Position numbers and translations under genes: made by a program. The notes under the pieces are model-generated. The model was not told the DNA's origin. It saw only the letters and a list, made by a program, of their open reading frames with translations, and ran no database searches. Of a stretch of 64,000 bases of DNA, positions 1-12,555 are shown in pieces (position 1 is the stretch's first letter; each line of letters opens with the position of its first letter). The stretch covers positions 76,000,071 through 76,064,070 of the forward strand of contig OZ025239.1 of NCBI GenBank assembly GCA_964019155.1. Reading direction: 5' to 3'. This DNA is from Osedax fenrisi (taxonomy: Eukaryota; Annelida; Polychaeta; Sabellida; Siboglinidae).

Positions 1-183
1 AACAATACTTTTGTACTTGTAATAAATTCCTAATTATGATAATAATTGTACAACAACAAATACATAATATTTATTAATTTATATATATATATATATATAT
101 TTAATAATTTTTATAAATTTATTTAGATATCCGAATTGGTGGAATCCTAAAGTGCATCTACGACGACATCTTTTGAGAACAAG

Positions 184-2130
184 ATGATGAACAATTCAGA
201 TGATTCTGGTGATGATATTTCCGATGGTACATTACCATTTACCTCTGTAATTATACCCCTCAATATACTATACTTACTGTTTTCCATGGCAGTATGTAAA
301 TACTGTGGAAAAGATTCCATTCGAGCAGTTGCCTTGAAGAATGAGGGTCCAGTAACAAATATGCTAGTTTCCTGTGATGGTTGTGAGAAGAGTGTTCAGT
401 TCTGGATAGGAGAAGGCATCACACCTGACAATAGTTCCGAATCTACCTTCATATCGTTTGCTCTGAATAGACAAGCTGTCAGGGGTTCCGTTCCGAGTCT
501 GCTGCACACTATTCAGGTGTTTCACAGCTGTTGGCATCGTTGTATCTGCCTAACATGCATCAAAGTACGTACCGAGATCACTTGAAATTTATTGCTCAAT
601 CTTTGAACGAAGTTAGTTGTAATTTCGATATCATTATAAAATATGATTACTTTATACAACTTTATATTACATTTATTTATTTTAGAGTTGTGGCGAAAGC
701 TGTTAATTATATTCGAGTGATGTCTAGGTCAGATATCCAAGAGATAACGGTCTCATTTGATGCTGCCTGACTAACGCGTGGGTTTTCAAGCCTATACTGT
801 GTTGGAACCGTAATCGAATAGGAAAGTGGTCTTGTCATAGATTTTGAAGTTCTTTCACTCTTCTGTCATGTAAGTTATATCTAAATATAAACATTTGTGC
901 ATTATTATATAAAAAATTATACTTTCTAGACATGTTCTAAAAATATATTTACTAAAGTGAAGCGAGAAAATTGGAACGAAGCTCATAAACTAAACTGTAT
1001 GATAAATCACAAAGGTTCTTCCAGATCAACGGAGGTTATTATTATAAAATGAATTATAATTATTATATTACACTATCTCACTTATATTATAATATCATAC
1101 ATAGACAGAAATCGCTCGACGACTCTGAAGCCGCTCGGAATAAAAGTACAACTTTCGATACACAATGTCTGATGGATCTGATGGAGATTCGAAAGCTTTC
1201 AACGCAGTAAATGGCCTACCGTATCCTGGCGAGAAGGAGGAGTGCGTGAATCATGTTACCAAGAGACTCGGAACAGCACGTGTCAACCCTGCCTTAGGTG
1301 GATATGGCGGTGGTAAACTCATGGAAGGCTACCATCGAGGCTTTGAAGCGTTATTATGGCAATGCGGTAGGTCTCATTTATTATTTTCAAGGTTATGATA
1401 TCTTATCATGCATTCAAATGTTGTTTAGATCCGCGATAATGCTGGTAACTTAGTGAAAAATAAAGAGGCAAGGCTGTACCGGCATCTTACTATCACGGCA
1501 TTTCTACAGACGAGGATCACGTGTGTGTGTGATTACTGTTCATCGCAATGGTGTTTCTACAAGAAATGGCAAAAAGAGGGTAATATTTGTATCCATTTTA
1601 ATACAATTTATGATATAGGTAATATATTTATAGGAGGATCGGATGAGCCGACACGACATGAATATTGGTACTCCGATTTCTAAAGGGCTAGCATCATCCG
1701 TCAATGAGGTATATGTTAGGTTGAGTACAGATGAGCTGCTTGCTGTCAACAGGCATGTACTTCAAACAACAATGAGTGTCTTCACCATATGATTTGGAAC
1801 ACGTGTTCTAAGGTATATTCTATTTATTCATATTTAGTATAATCTAAAATATAGCCTACAATTATAGAATACATTCTCGGGTAGAGCGTTGAGGCGGTTT
1901 CATCTATTGCCATTCAGCGTTACAACTTTGGTTCGAAGCGATCACTTCATATTATCAATGATAATATGAATATTATAACGAAGCCGTCCGAGCTTCGACC
2001 TTCGTCTGATCAAGATAAAGTCCGGTTTATTTCTGCCCAAAATCTGCAAACAAGATCTTCACATGCATCTCGATTAGCTAGGATTGTTCTATCATGTGGT
2101 AGTGCTGATTATTCAGCTGGTAACTTTTAG
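184..2130 (+). pseudogene. Decayed Mutator-like transposase gene with introns
   Basis: Reading across frames gives, in order, a Cys-rich start (CKYCGKDS...VSCDGC, 292-390), the block FALNRQAVRG then, after a frameshift near 490, LPNMHQSTYRDHLKF, then SFDAA-stop-LTRGFSSLYCVG (750-815), SDGDSKAFNAVNG (about 1180-1215), EKEECVNHVTKRLGT (1228-1272), YYGNA/IRDNAGNL, WCFYKKWQKE, NECLHHMIWNTCSK and a C-terminal block from 1885 to a TAG at 2128-2130. This order is that of the large invertebrate Mutator-like (MULE) transposases. Short introns can be inferred at 1367-1428 (62 bp), 1580-1633 (54 bp) and 1813-1884, each GT-AG. In-frame stops at 768-770 and 819-821 plus frameshifts show that it is dead. 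No terminal inverted repeats were found around it. I recognise the family from its motif order; no search was run. Confidence 0.75.
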
Positions 2131-3246
2131 TCTATTTTATGTATATTTATTTGTATTATGTATTTTTATATTATTCTTAAGAATAGGTAATTACCTCATT
2201 GTTATATATGTGTATATGTGCATTATTATTATTATATGCATATATTTCTGATTATCTTTTTTATATATTTATATTTTTAATAATAAATTATATCTATAAC
2301 TATAATTTCAGTACTATATAATAGTCCCAATTATGTCTTTATTATATATATATAAATTTACCATTATATATTCCTTGTTTATATTCAATAATTCATATTA
2401 GTATATTTATACATATTTTCTGTGATTATTTATTTTATAAAACTTTGAATGCCATTTTCTCCAGTTTTTACTTTTTGTACTTAGTAAGCATACATAAAAG
2501 CCTACTACTTCTTTGATTATTAATATTTTTATCTAAAATTTGTAATGTAAATAAATAACAAGTAATACTATATTAGTATTGACAGGATAGTGTATTATAA
2601 TTTATATTTTTTAAATAAATTATAATAAACTTCACATTTTTAATAAAAAAATATAAAATATATTTCAACTATTTTAAACAATTTTTTTTACATAATTTCA
2701 AATAAATTATATTTATGAAAAGTCAATACTTTTATGCAGTAGAATAATATCTATTAAATAAAAGAAAAATTACTTCATTATCTTTATTAGTTTAGTATCC
2801 TTAGCATTTTAGCTATAGCTAGAATTAACATGGTAAGCCCGAACCCGCGCTTGCACCCTTAACTGATAAACAGGTAAATTAATTAAAAGTATGTTACAAT
2901 AGTCCAATATAGGATTTTAATTAGCAATTTACATGTATTAATAGTTACTGTTTTTCTTATAATTCTAATATTATGCAATTGATAGTTGGCTGATTTGACT
3001 TTTGCGTTTATGAACATATTAAGAATCTTATCAATTGACACTCTGAGATTGTTTTCCTTATCTGTATTGTGTATTATTCATTGTAATGAAATTATTTTCA
3101 TTTTATATACAAAATAATAATTCTGGTAACTTACACTGAAACTATATTGATTTTATGAAAACTGAGACTATAGTCTCTATAGTGTTATAACACTTAAATG
3201 ATGCATTTAATAAGTATGAGTTAATAGAAATGCATTTTATAGGGTC
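2131..3246. other. AT-rich spacer without a recognised gene
   Basis: Very AT-rich sequence with frequent stops in all frames. I see no recognisable coding block or RNA gene. Confidence 0.6.
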
Positions 3247-3391
3247 CGAGACTGCATCGACGGTTTAGTTAACCCATTCTGAGACTTAAACGATGCTTTT
3301 GACATTGAGACTGCATCGATGCTTTAGGTATTGAGACTGAGACTGCATCGATGCTTTAGGTTACTGATACTGAGACTGCATCGATGCTTTA
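3247..3391. repeat. Short tandem repeat, GAGACTGCATCGATGCTTTAG unit family
   Basis: Four to five imperfect copies of a unit around GACTGCATCGATGCTTTAG, separated by variable spacers (for example GGTATTGAGACT). The core CATCGATG is palindromic. Confidence 0.8.
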
Positions 3392-3441
3392 GATTTGAAC
3401 ATAATTTACATCACTAGTATATATGTGTATTTGTTGTTTAA

Positions 3442-4044
3442 GGGGATGTCCCAGTGTTCAAAATGATAAAAAAAAATTATTTTGTATTTATTTTTTATTC
3501 CATAATATTAATAAATGTAGTATGTTTTAGTATCTGTATAAATATCAGCTGCGATTTCAATCTAGAAATGCCATAAAATTGATTTCTAAATTGTTATATT
3601 ATCAATAGATATGTATACTTTCAACTTTCAAATGCTGTTTTCTCAGAATAATTATTTCGCGCTAGGTATGTGTGTATAAACTTAGGTATAACAAAAACTA
3701 GTATATGTATTCTACTAATTTGTATTGAATTATATAAATAACATATATATGAATACTATTACAGGCGTAATTTTCTAAATTTGTATATGTATAGTTGAAA
3801 AAAATAACAATTTCTATAGAAATTCCATAAATTAAAAAATAAAAATGTGTGCATATATATATATATGTTATATATTATATATTATAAAAATTACGTCCTG
3901 TAATAGTATGTGTATACATTTAATGAATAGAATATAACAACAATTAGCTCAATTCAATGAATAGAAATCTGCGCGCCTAGTTTTGCGTAGACCCATTATT
4001 TGCTATCTCTATACATAGAGAGGCGGGCGTCGTGTGCCATCCCC
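3442..4044. mobile_element. TTAA-flanked piggyBac-type MITE (603 bp)
   Basis: The element starts GGGGATG right after TTAA (3438-3441) and ends CATCCCC right before TTAA (4045-4048). A TTAA target duplicate with short inverted ends is the piggyBac signature. Inside lies a second inverted pair (TACTATTACAGGCGTAATTT near 3756 against AATTACGTCCTGTAATAGTA near 3890), so the element could fold back on itself. It has no coding capacity. The superfamily call rests on the TTAA and the symmetry only. Confidence 0.7.
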
Positions 4045-4048
4045 TTAA

Positions 4049-5100
4049 GTTTTAGTAAGATTTAGTTATAAAATGATGAATTAATACAAATATATTATAT
4101 TTCTGATTATTTAATAGTTCCGATTCAAATTGATTAATTTTATATCTACAATATCAATTCAAAAAGAACTTATAATATATAAAATAAATGTATTGGTAAT
4201 TTAATTTAAAATGATGTTTATATTGAAGAATTATTAAAAATTATGTTTATGTGAAATATAGGATATTTGTAAAAATACTTATAAAAATAATTAATATAAT
4301 AAGATTAGCTCAGACTATATGTGCAATAATGTATTAAACAAATATTTGATTTCACCATTTATAAATCTCATATATTATTTTACTCACATCTAATTAAATT
4401 AGGTTTAATTAAACATTTCATGTACGTCGTATATTATTTCGCAATATTTAATGTAGAAATAATAAAATTATTTCAAAAAACATTCGTCCGGTAAATCCCC
4501 CTAGGAGATGGTCATGACCACTTGACCACTTCGTGTATACACCCAGTAAACCAAATTAGAAAATGATTTTCGTAAATTTTGCGGACACATTATTGCAAAC
4601 TTTGAAATTAAATTTCAATTATTTACGTACATTTTTCGAAAATCATTTGCAAACTTGACATATAATTTTCAGAATTTAATAAATATTTAGTCAACAATCA
4701 CCACAACATATTTGCAAATCAAAAATAAATTATCCGGAGAATATAATATAAATAAAAGATATTGTTATATATAACACTAGAATAAATATATTAATATATA
4801 AAATAAATATTTTTTACTTCATCGAATAAATCAAAAATTAGTTTAAATGAATAAACAGTGGTTTATTAATTGGTGTTTGCTGACCTATCCTCCATTATTT
4901 TTGATTGAATAATGATGTTAGATATAAAATATGTAAATCAATATAAAAATTAATTTTAAAATAGAAACATTTTATCTATTTTATATTTATTTCATTAATC
5001 ATAAATAAATAATAGAAAGTAGGTATTAAAATATATTTAATACAATTTATCTGCAATCAAATTTATATTTTAAATTTTAATTAAATCTATTAATAATATT
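4049..5100. other. AT-rich spacer without a recognised gene
   Basis: No coding block recognised. A short less AT-rich patch at 4485-4550 contains the palindrome TGGTCATGACCA; nothing else stands out. Confidence 0.55.
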
Positions 5101-5104
5101 ACTA

Positions 5105-5460
5105 TATTAATTAATATATATTAATATAGAATTTGCAAACTTCGTGTTTTATTTTCAAAAAAATTACAAACTTTACGTTTTATTTGCAAATGATTTTCGT
5201 ATTATTTGCATAAATTATTTGCAAATATTTTGCAAACTTCGTGTTTTATTTTCAACATTTTTACAAACTTTAATTTTCCAATTATTTTCAATAAAACGGA
5301 AACTTTGTGTTTTATTTTCAAAAATTTTACAAACTTTGCATTTGATTTGCAAATTATTTTCGTAACTTATTTTTAAAAATGTTGCGTACTTTAAAAAATT
5401 ATTTACAATAATTTTCAATATTCGAAAATAAATTACAAACATTTTCAAACAAATTTCAAA
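5105..5460. repeat. Degenerate tandem repeat around TTTGCAAACTTCGTGTTTTA
   Basis: At least six diverged copies of a roughly 50-60-bp unit containing TTTGCAAACTT, CGTGTTTTATTT and TTCAAAAA. Small open frames on both strands here are by-products of the repeat. Confidence 0.7.
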
Positions 5461-5629
5461 TGTTGGTTCTTTAGGATTAGATATATAATATTCAAACCAA
5501 TATATAGTTTATATATATATATATATATAAATTATATATATAATATATATATAAATACAATAAATTAAAATTACATGTTTTATAAATGTATTATTTTTTA
5601 TTGTTATTCATTATTTTATCTATACATTA

Positions 5630-5935
5630 TTATGTAATTAAATATAACTGATCTGTTTCCTCTTTACAAGGAATTATGTACGTTATATTTTGATTAGTCT
5701 TAAATTGTACTGTCTTCTTGGTATCAGAATCGAATGATTTCTGAAGAACTCCTTTAGAATCTCTCCATCGCAGCCTACCCTGGACACCTTTCACCTCTTT
5801 TCCGTAATCTACAACAATTTTTTTCGATTGAAGGTAGCACTTCCCCAGAGTGTTAAAATTGAGCCCAGAGTAGGCTACATATTCGTCGATTGCACCTTGA
5901 GATCTAGTCCTGCGGGGCGAATGAGATGCATCCAT
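5630..5935 (-). CDS. Unrecognised 101-residue open frame, possible exon
   Basis: An open frame of 101 codons begins MDASHSPRRTRSQGA and ends at a TAA. It is rich in Lys, Arg, Ser and Thr, has no obvious membrane segment, and reads like real coding sequence (mixed residues, few poly-Ile/Tyr runs), unlike most open frames in this AT-rich half. The basic stretch SPRRTRSQ near the start resembles a nuclear, disordered N-terminus. Just upstream on its strand lies a (TAC)n microsatellite. I do not recognise the protein family. It could be a first exon, a transposon-derived fragment or a chance frame. Confidence 0.35.
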   Translation of the reverse strand: MDASHSPRRTRSQGAIDEYVAYSGLNFNTLGKCYLQSKKIVVDYGKEVKGVQGRLRWRDSKGVLQKSFDSDTKKTVQFKTNQNITYIIPCKEETDQLYLIT

Positions 5936-5971
5936 CGAATCAACCTGCTGTGTGATTATATATAGTAAATA

Positions 5972-5972
<1 letters not shown>

Positions 5973-6050
<78 letters not shown>
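5973..6050. repeat. (TAC)n trinucleotide microsatellite
   Basis: About 26 uninterrupted TAC units. Confidence 0.97.
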
Positions 6051-6052
<2 letters not shown>

Positions 6053-6389
6053 CTTAATATTTTTTTAAATATAAAAAAATATAACAAAATATATTTTAAA
6101 AATTAAAAAAAAATGTTTACAAATATTTCCGAAAGGTCGTCGGAAATACTTGTAGTGGGATACCCCCTTAACAGATTTTCGTGACTTCCTCCGGTTCTCG
6201 AGTTAGATCCACATATATACACACATATATAATTAAATTAACTTTATTTTATAGAGATATATATATATATATATATAGAAATAAAGTAGATAGTATCTAC
6301 TAAATACATAGGTTTACTTAGTACCCTTTAGTGTAAATCAGTTTAAATCGCAGAAATAAATTAAAATATGTGTGATAAATATTCATATA

Positions 6390-7611
6390 CACTGTTAAAA
6401 ATTATGGTTTTATAGAATAATATTTACTGCAGAAAACCATCGAAAGGGTATTTAAGAAAAAATATTTATTTAAAACCATATAAATTGTATTCTGAAAATT
6501 ATTAATATATGGAATTCATTAAATAATGATATAATAAAATCTATATCTATTTCATCTTTTAAAAATAAAATAAACAAAATCTGTTTTGACAAACAACTTT
6601 TTTTTAACAGAAATTTATAATTGTATATTGATTTATGTTTAATTTTGTATCTCAATTATTGAATTATCTCTTTATTTCTTTCATTATTTCGGGTTTTTTT
6701 TTTAAATGTGTTTTTTTATAGAAAATATGGGTTTTTATATATATATTTAAAATATATTATAATATAAAATTAATAATTCATTATTATTACAGATAAAGTG
6801 GAAAGTATTATTTTATTTTTGTTTGTTCTGTATAATATGTTTGTTTTATATATATGTTGTATATATCTTTCAAATGTATTATATTACTAAAATACAATAT
6901 TAATCATTTTCTAATATTTCAGATTATAGTAATAAGTATTATATTGTTTGTTTCGTAATATTATTGGTATGTTTTGTTATTAACTGTTTTTGTATAGGTA
7001 TATTGGTTTATTTTATTTGTAACGTTATTCTGTTTGTATATATATATATATATATATATATGTTTCAAATTTATTATACAATTAAAATATAAAATTAATA
7101 AAGTACTACCAACTATTATTACAGATTTTGGTAAGTATTACATTATTTGTTTGTTTCATTCAAGTATTGGTTTAATTGATTTTTAACATGTTCTGTTTAT
7201 AATATATTTAAAATTTAAAATTTAAATATTAAACTATATAACTAATAATGTATTACTAAAACAGGGTACAAAGATAAGAAGAATTCTATAAAGTTAAAGT
7301 AGAAATTGAATATTTCGATGCCACTTAAAAAATAATGTATTTTATTTCTATTTTCGATTATTTTTACGCTATCTTTTATTTCTATTTTTATCATTTTTCG
7401 TTTATTTTTACTATATGATTTAGTTCTACTTTCGATTGTTTTTCGTTTATTTTTACGGTAACTGTAAAACGTTTTAATTTCTTTAATTTTTAATTTTGTA
7501 TTATTCTTTGTTTATTTCTATAACATATGTTATCGTTAGCAAATATTTATACTTTATACTTTCGATTATATTTTCGGCTATGTATTTGCTTAAATAAATT
7601 ATCAATCAATC

Positions 7612-7645
<34 letters not shown>

Positions 7646-8496
7646 TTAATATAATAAATAATATATTATAAACTTATGTTACACGACTTAAGTTCAACTT
7701 GAGTTCATAAATTAAGTTCAACTTAAATTATTGATGTAAGTATTATTATTTAGTTTATATAATGTTTTTATTATAGAAAGAATAAAATATTATACCTTTT
7801 AATTATTTTTAAATATTGATTTAATTTTTATATATGAAAATTAATTAATAATTATTATTTTAAATTAATATTTAAGTAAATATACTGTTTTTAATAAATA
7901 AAATATTATTTTAAAAACTAAAATTATGTAAGTAATCCTATGTATGTTACTACATTATCGTAATATAATTCAGGTGACTCATGAACTACAATTATAATCA
8001 TAATTATATTGATAATACAAATGGAAATCATGTTGAACTAAATGCCCAATATTGAATATATAGCAATTGCATATTGATTAAATTTTGTATTAAATATTAA
8101 AATGATTTTATTGAATTTAAGTTTTAAATCTAACTTAAATGAAATTATATAATATATTATAATATATAAGTTAATATTTTGCTACGATACTACGCTAAGA
8201 TACTAATATTTATTTTACATATAAACTTATGTTCAACTAACATCAACAACTTAAGTTATTGATGTAAGTTGAATGCTGGGATATTATTAATTTCTACTGT
8301 GGAAAATCCTCTAAATGGTATTCTTAATTTCTACTGTGGAAAACCCTCTAAATGGTATTCTTAAATCCGATAATAGAAAATCATTAATATGGTATTCTAA
8401 AAATGTCACTGCATAAAACCATCAAAAGGGTTCTATTATAATCACACATTAAATACCCTTTATTTTACTGCAGAAAACCATTTACTTATTACAGTG
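6390..8496. mobile_element. CACTG-ended non-autonomous transposon, copy 1 (2107 bp)
   Basis: It begins CACTGTTAAAAATTATGGTT after TA and ends in ACAGTG before TA. The right end, reversed, reads CACTGTAATAAGTAAATGGT, so the inverted ends share CACTGT and ATGGTTTT. The right part carries 37-bp repeats (8286-8450) built around GAAAACC-nnnn-AAATGGTATTCT. The core (ACACGACTTAAGTT..., 7680 onward) matches the second copy at 22099-24048 over several hundred bases, which confirms the limits. The extra interior, 6480-7680, is not in copy 2 and includes a retroposon-like tail. There is no coding capacity and the superfamily is uncertain. Confidence 0.75.
7265..7640 (+). repeat. Retroposon-like insert ending in CAAT/AAT repeats
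   Basis: Ends with TTTCGATTATATTTTCGGCT...TTAAATAAATTATCAATCAATCAATAAT and then (AAT)n. A similar 3' end (ACTTTCGATTATATATTCGC, TTAAATAAATTATCATTC) occurs at 37575-37625, so this is a dispersed family. The insert is nested in the CACTG-ended element. Its 5' limit is uncertain. Confidence 0.5.
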
Positions 8497-8552
8497 TAGA
8501 GTGATAAATAGTATTACCAATATAACAATTAATTTGATTTGTTGAAAATGAA

Positions 8553-8800
8553 ACCTGGTTTCGCCATCTATTCTAATAATAGCAGCATAATAGCCCCATA
8601 ATATACTTTTAAAATTAATAGCAGCATAATATTAGCATAATAGACTTTAAATAGCAGCATAACAGCAGCATAATTGCATGACAAATTAATAGAAGCATAA
8701 TATACATTTAATAGCAGCATAATGGCACAATGTAAACATGTGAGGCTATAACATATGATGTTATGCTGCTATTATGCGGCTATTACTGTTTGCTGGGTAG
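8553..8800. repeat. AGCAGCATAATA repeat cluster with an inverted end
   Basis: About six copies of TAATAGCAGCATAATA with varied spacers, closed by the inverted form TATGCTGCTATTATGCGGCT at 8762-8781. Probably a degenerate foldback element. Confidence 0.6.
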
Positions 8801-8889
8801 ATCTACTAATATATTAGTATACGGTACCTAATAGGTACCTAATACTATCAAAGGTAATACAAATTATTATTAAAAAGTTAAAATAAAAT

Positions 8890-9305
8890 TGATGACGTAT
8901 AATATCTTATTTTATATAATTGTACTATAACTTTATTAATTAATGTAACAATGTAGGAATAAAACAATGTAACCTAATAACATATATGTTTTGTGTTTAA
9001 ACAAAATATAAAATTATAAATTTTAGTTATTTTTAACTTTGATACATTTTTTAATTTTGTAACTTTGAACTATTTATTCCTAACTCTAAATAGTTTTACA
9101 GGTATAATAATAAAATGTATCAAATATAATATCTTATTTTATATAATTATATTATGATATTATTAATGTAACGATGTAATAACATATAATATATGATATG
9201 TTATGTTTTGTGTTTAGAATAAATATAAAATTATAAATTTGAATTATTTTTAAAATTGCTTACTAATATATAAATTAATTAACTCTAAATAGTTTGATAG
9301 TTTTA
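8890..9305. repeat. Diverged tandem duplication, about 200 bp each
   Basis: Two consecutive blocks share TATAATATCTTATTTTATAT, AATGTAACNATGTA, ACATAT...TGTTTTGTGTTTA and ACTCTAAATAGTTT in the same order. Confidence 0.65.
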
Positions 9306-10483
9306 CATTAGATTTTATTACCTAAATGAGCATAATTTATAAATATTATATTATGCATATAATATAATATTTAAAAACATGCACATAATCTATAAATTAT
9401 GCATATTACTAAACATATGGACGATATGATAAATATTATTACAAATATAAATTATCATTCAATGAATGATTCATATAAGTCAATAGTTACATTAGTCGTT
9501 AATTTTGATGGTGATAAATAATATATATGTAATAAATTATTACTAATAACACTAATATATTTTAATAATTATACTAACTCGTTAAATCACTGAGAGTTTT
9601 AATTATCCGCTGTTTGTTAACAGTATTTCAATAATCATAAACACCGTTAGATTTTAAATAAAAATTACATTGCCATGGTACCTATATATATTTCCTGGAA
9701 TAATAATATATCAAAGATAATAAATAAATAAAATAATTACTATTTTTAATAAAAAGGGAAAAGGGAAAAACGAATGAATTAGGGGAAAGATGGGTAATGT
9801 GGCCATGCGGGTAATGTGGCCACTTGGCGTATCTCATAAACTATAAGTCCAATCAAACAAAAATATATACATGAAATATGCGCATTAGTAAGCATTATTC
9901 AAATAAGTAAAAATAATTTGTATATCTATTAATAAAAAAAAATGATGTAAAAAATACAAAAAAATCGATTTACTTTAAAAAAAATTGAAATAAAAGTTTA
10001 GTAAAACATTTATTAAATCACTAATATATAATATAAATTGAAAATTAATGTTGGGTGTTAAAGAACTATTTAATTTTAACAAAGTGTATAAGCAATTTAT
10101 TTTAGTAAGTAATATTCATTATTATATAGGGTAAATAGCGTGATACCTCGAATCGGGTAAGTTGGCCACCTTTTAGAGGGTAATGTGGCCACTTCAATAT
10201 GATGTAAGCCAATCATATGATCAGCCATATGATTTAAGCCAATCATGTGATCAGAAATAAATATTTTTATATTTTTATAAAATTGCGTGCGTCATTATAT
10301 GAAAACGTTGATAGAATCAACATCTACTATATCCTAACCATACAAATATATTCAATCATACATATTATAATCGTGGTATAAACTTTTAAATTTAATTTAG
10401 TATATTTATCATCTATTAACACAATTATAAAGAAATATATATATATATATATTTATATTATTTATTACATATATATTATATTA

Positions 10484-10534
<51 letters not shown>

Positions 10535-10613
10535 ATATGTGTATAAAACTGTACGTATACATATGTTTATACATATATGTTTATATATATAGTTGTAGTA
10601 GTGAGTAAAGTAA

Positions 10614-10797
10614 TTGTAGTACGTGTACATTATTAAGTATATAGTATAGTATTAATTATATATAATCAGGGAGCCTCCCTGATATAATATAATACATAAA
10701 TATATATATATGTATTATATTATATTATATTTATATATATATTATATTATATATACTTACTACTATACTATATATTAATACGTTACACGTACTACAA
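10614..10797. repeat. Foldback sequence within transposon A
   Basis: Outer arms TGTAGTACGTGTA (10615) and TACACGTACTACA (10785) pair, and further inside TATAGTATAGTA pairs with TACTATACTATA. A separate small palindrome TCAGGGAGCCTCCCTGA lies at about 10667-10683. Possibly a miniature foldback element. Confidence 0.55.
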
Positions 10798-11271
10798 AAT
10801 ATATGTTTAAATATAAATACATAGGTACTGAATAACAATTATGATATGACAACCTATATAGACAAACATATATATATATATATATATGTATACAACATAT
10901 GCGTATAAACTTATTTATACATAAAGTTTTATTTGTATTTGTATATATGTATATGTATTATACTAATATATTTATCATGAGATATATTAAACTAGATTTA
11001 AAAATAAATAAATCATTTTCATGTTAATACATTATATAATACATTTTACTTTCGATATTGATTTTCTAAAGAATTTAATAAACTTAATTTAATTTTATGT
11101 ATGTAATTTAACTGTGATTTATAAATTTCAGTTATACTTGTTTATTGGCTTATTTGTATATTACATTTCACTTTTTTTACTTCATATTATGTAATTATAA
11201 AAATAATTTGTATTAATGTTGATATGATATTATTTTAATATATGTTGGTGTAATATATTTAATATATGTAT

Positions 11272-11311
<40 letters not shown>

Positions 11312-11394
11312 GGTTCTATATATTATGGTATATATATTATATATATATATATATATATAAATATATATATATACAAATGGTTCTATATATGGTT

Positions 11395-11634
11395 ACGGGT
11401 CATAACCGGATCGTAGGATCGTATATGAGGCGTGCGTCGAAAGAACGCAGCGTGTTTATTCATATCAGTGACAAATTAAAGCTATATCTAATAATAGATA
11501 TACATAGATATATCTAATATTACTATACTTTGATATTATCTATAGATAAAATTAAATACATATATACGCTGTACTGTTATTATTACGTATACGGTTACCG
11601 TATTACGGTATACTTACCATACGTATATAGTATA

Positions 11635-11691
<57 letters not shown>

Positions 11692-11880
11692 ATATAGTAT
11701 ATAATATAGTATATAACATATATAATATATAATATAGTATATAACATATATAATATATAATATAGTATATAAGTTATATAATATAACACATATATATATA
11801 TATAATACACATATATTATATATATACTATATTATATATTATATATGACATATAATATGTTATATACTATATTATATTTA

Positions 11881-11917
<37 letters not shown>

Positions 11918-12516
11918 TATATTATATAACTTATATTATATATTATATATGTTATATACTATATTATATTTATATATATATATATATATAAATATAATAT
12001 AATATAAATATAATATAGTATATAACATATATAATATAGTATATAAGTTATATAATATAACACATATATATATATACATATAAACATATACATATATATA
12101 TATATATATATACTGTATTATATATTATATATGTTATATACTATATTATATTTATATATATATATATATATATATATGTTATTCATTTTAATTTTATTGA
12201 TAACTATAATATATATATATATAATTATATTATATATATATATATACTATTTATATAAATATATATTTATTATTTCATTTGAATTGATTTTAATTAGTTT
12301 GAATTGTTTTTTATTAATTCATTACTTTTAATATAATTGTATTACTTAATTTGAATTGATTTTAATTAATTTGAATTGATTTTTATTAATTCATTTGAAA
12401 TTAATTCATTTCATTATATAATTAAATCTAGTATGATTCTTCACTGATATGAATATAGGCGCAGTGTACTTTACACACACGCCTCATATTTAGATCCTGC
12501 GATCCGGTTATGACCC
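11395..12516. mobile_element. Nested long-TIR element (about 1.1 kb) inside transposon A
   Basis: The left end reads GGGTCATAACCGGATCGTAG, then GATCGTATATGAGGCGTG and TTCATATCAGTGA. The right end reversed reads GGGTCATAACCGGATCGCAG, then GATCTAAATATGAGGCGTG and ATTCATATCAGTGA. The inverted ends are about 80 bp long. The middle is mostly (AT)n and AATTGATTTTAATT-type sequence, also seen reversed near 15.2-15.5 kb. No coding capacity. Exact limits and target duplication are masked by flanking (AT)n. Confidence 0.7.
11638..12177. repeat. (AT)n-derived palindromic microsatellite block
   Basis: Alternating AT runs interspersed with TATAGTATATAACATATATAATATA units in both orientations. Open frames of Ile/Tyr here are artefacts. 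Confidence 0.85.
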
Positions 12517-12519
12517 TCC

Positions 12520-12555
<36 letters not shown>

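Noticed and set aside
6160..6180. Second piggyBac-type end (CCCCCTTAA)
   Set aside because: Only one end seen; no matching TTAAGGGGG partner nearby.
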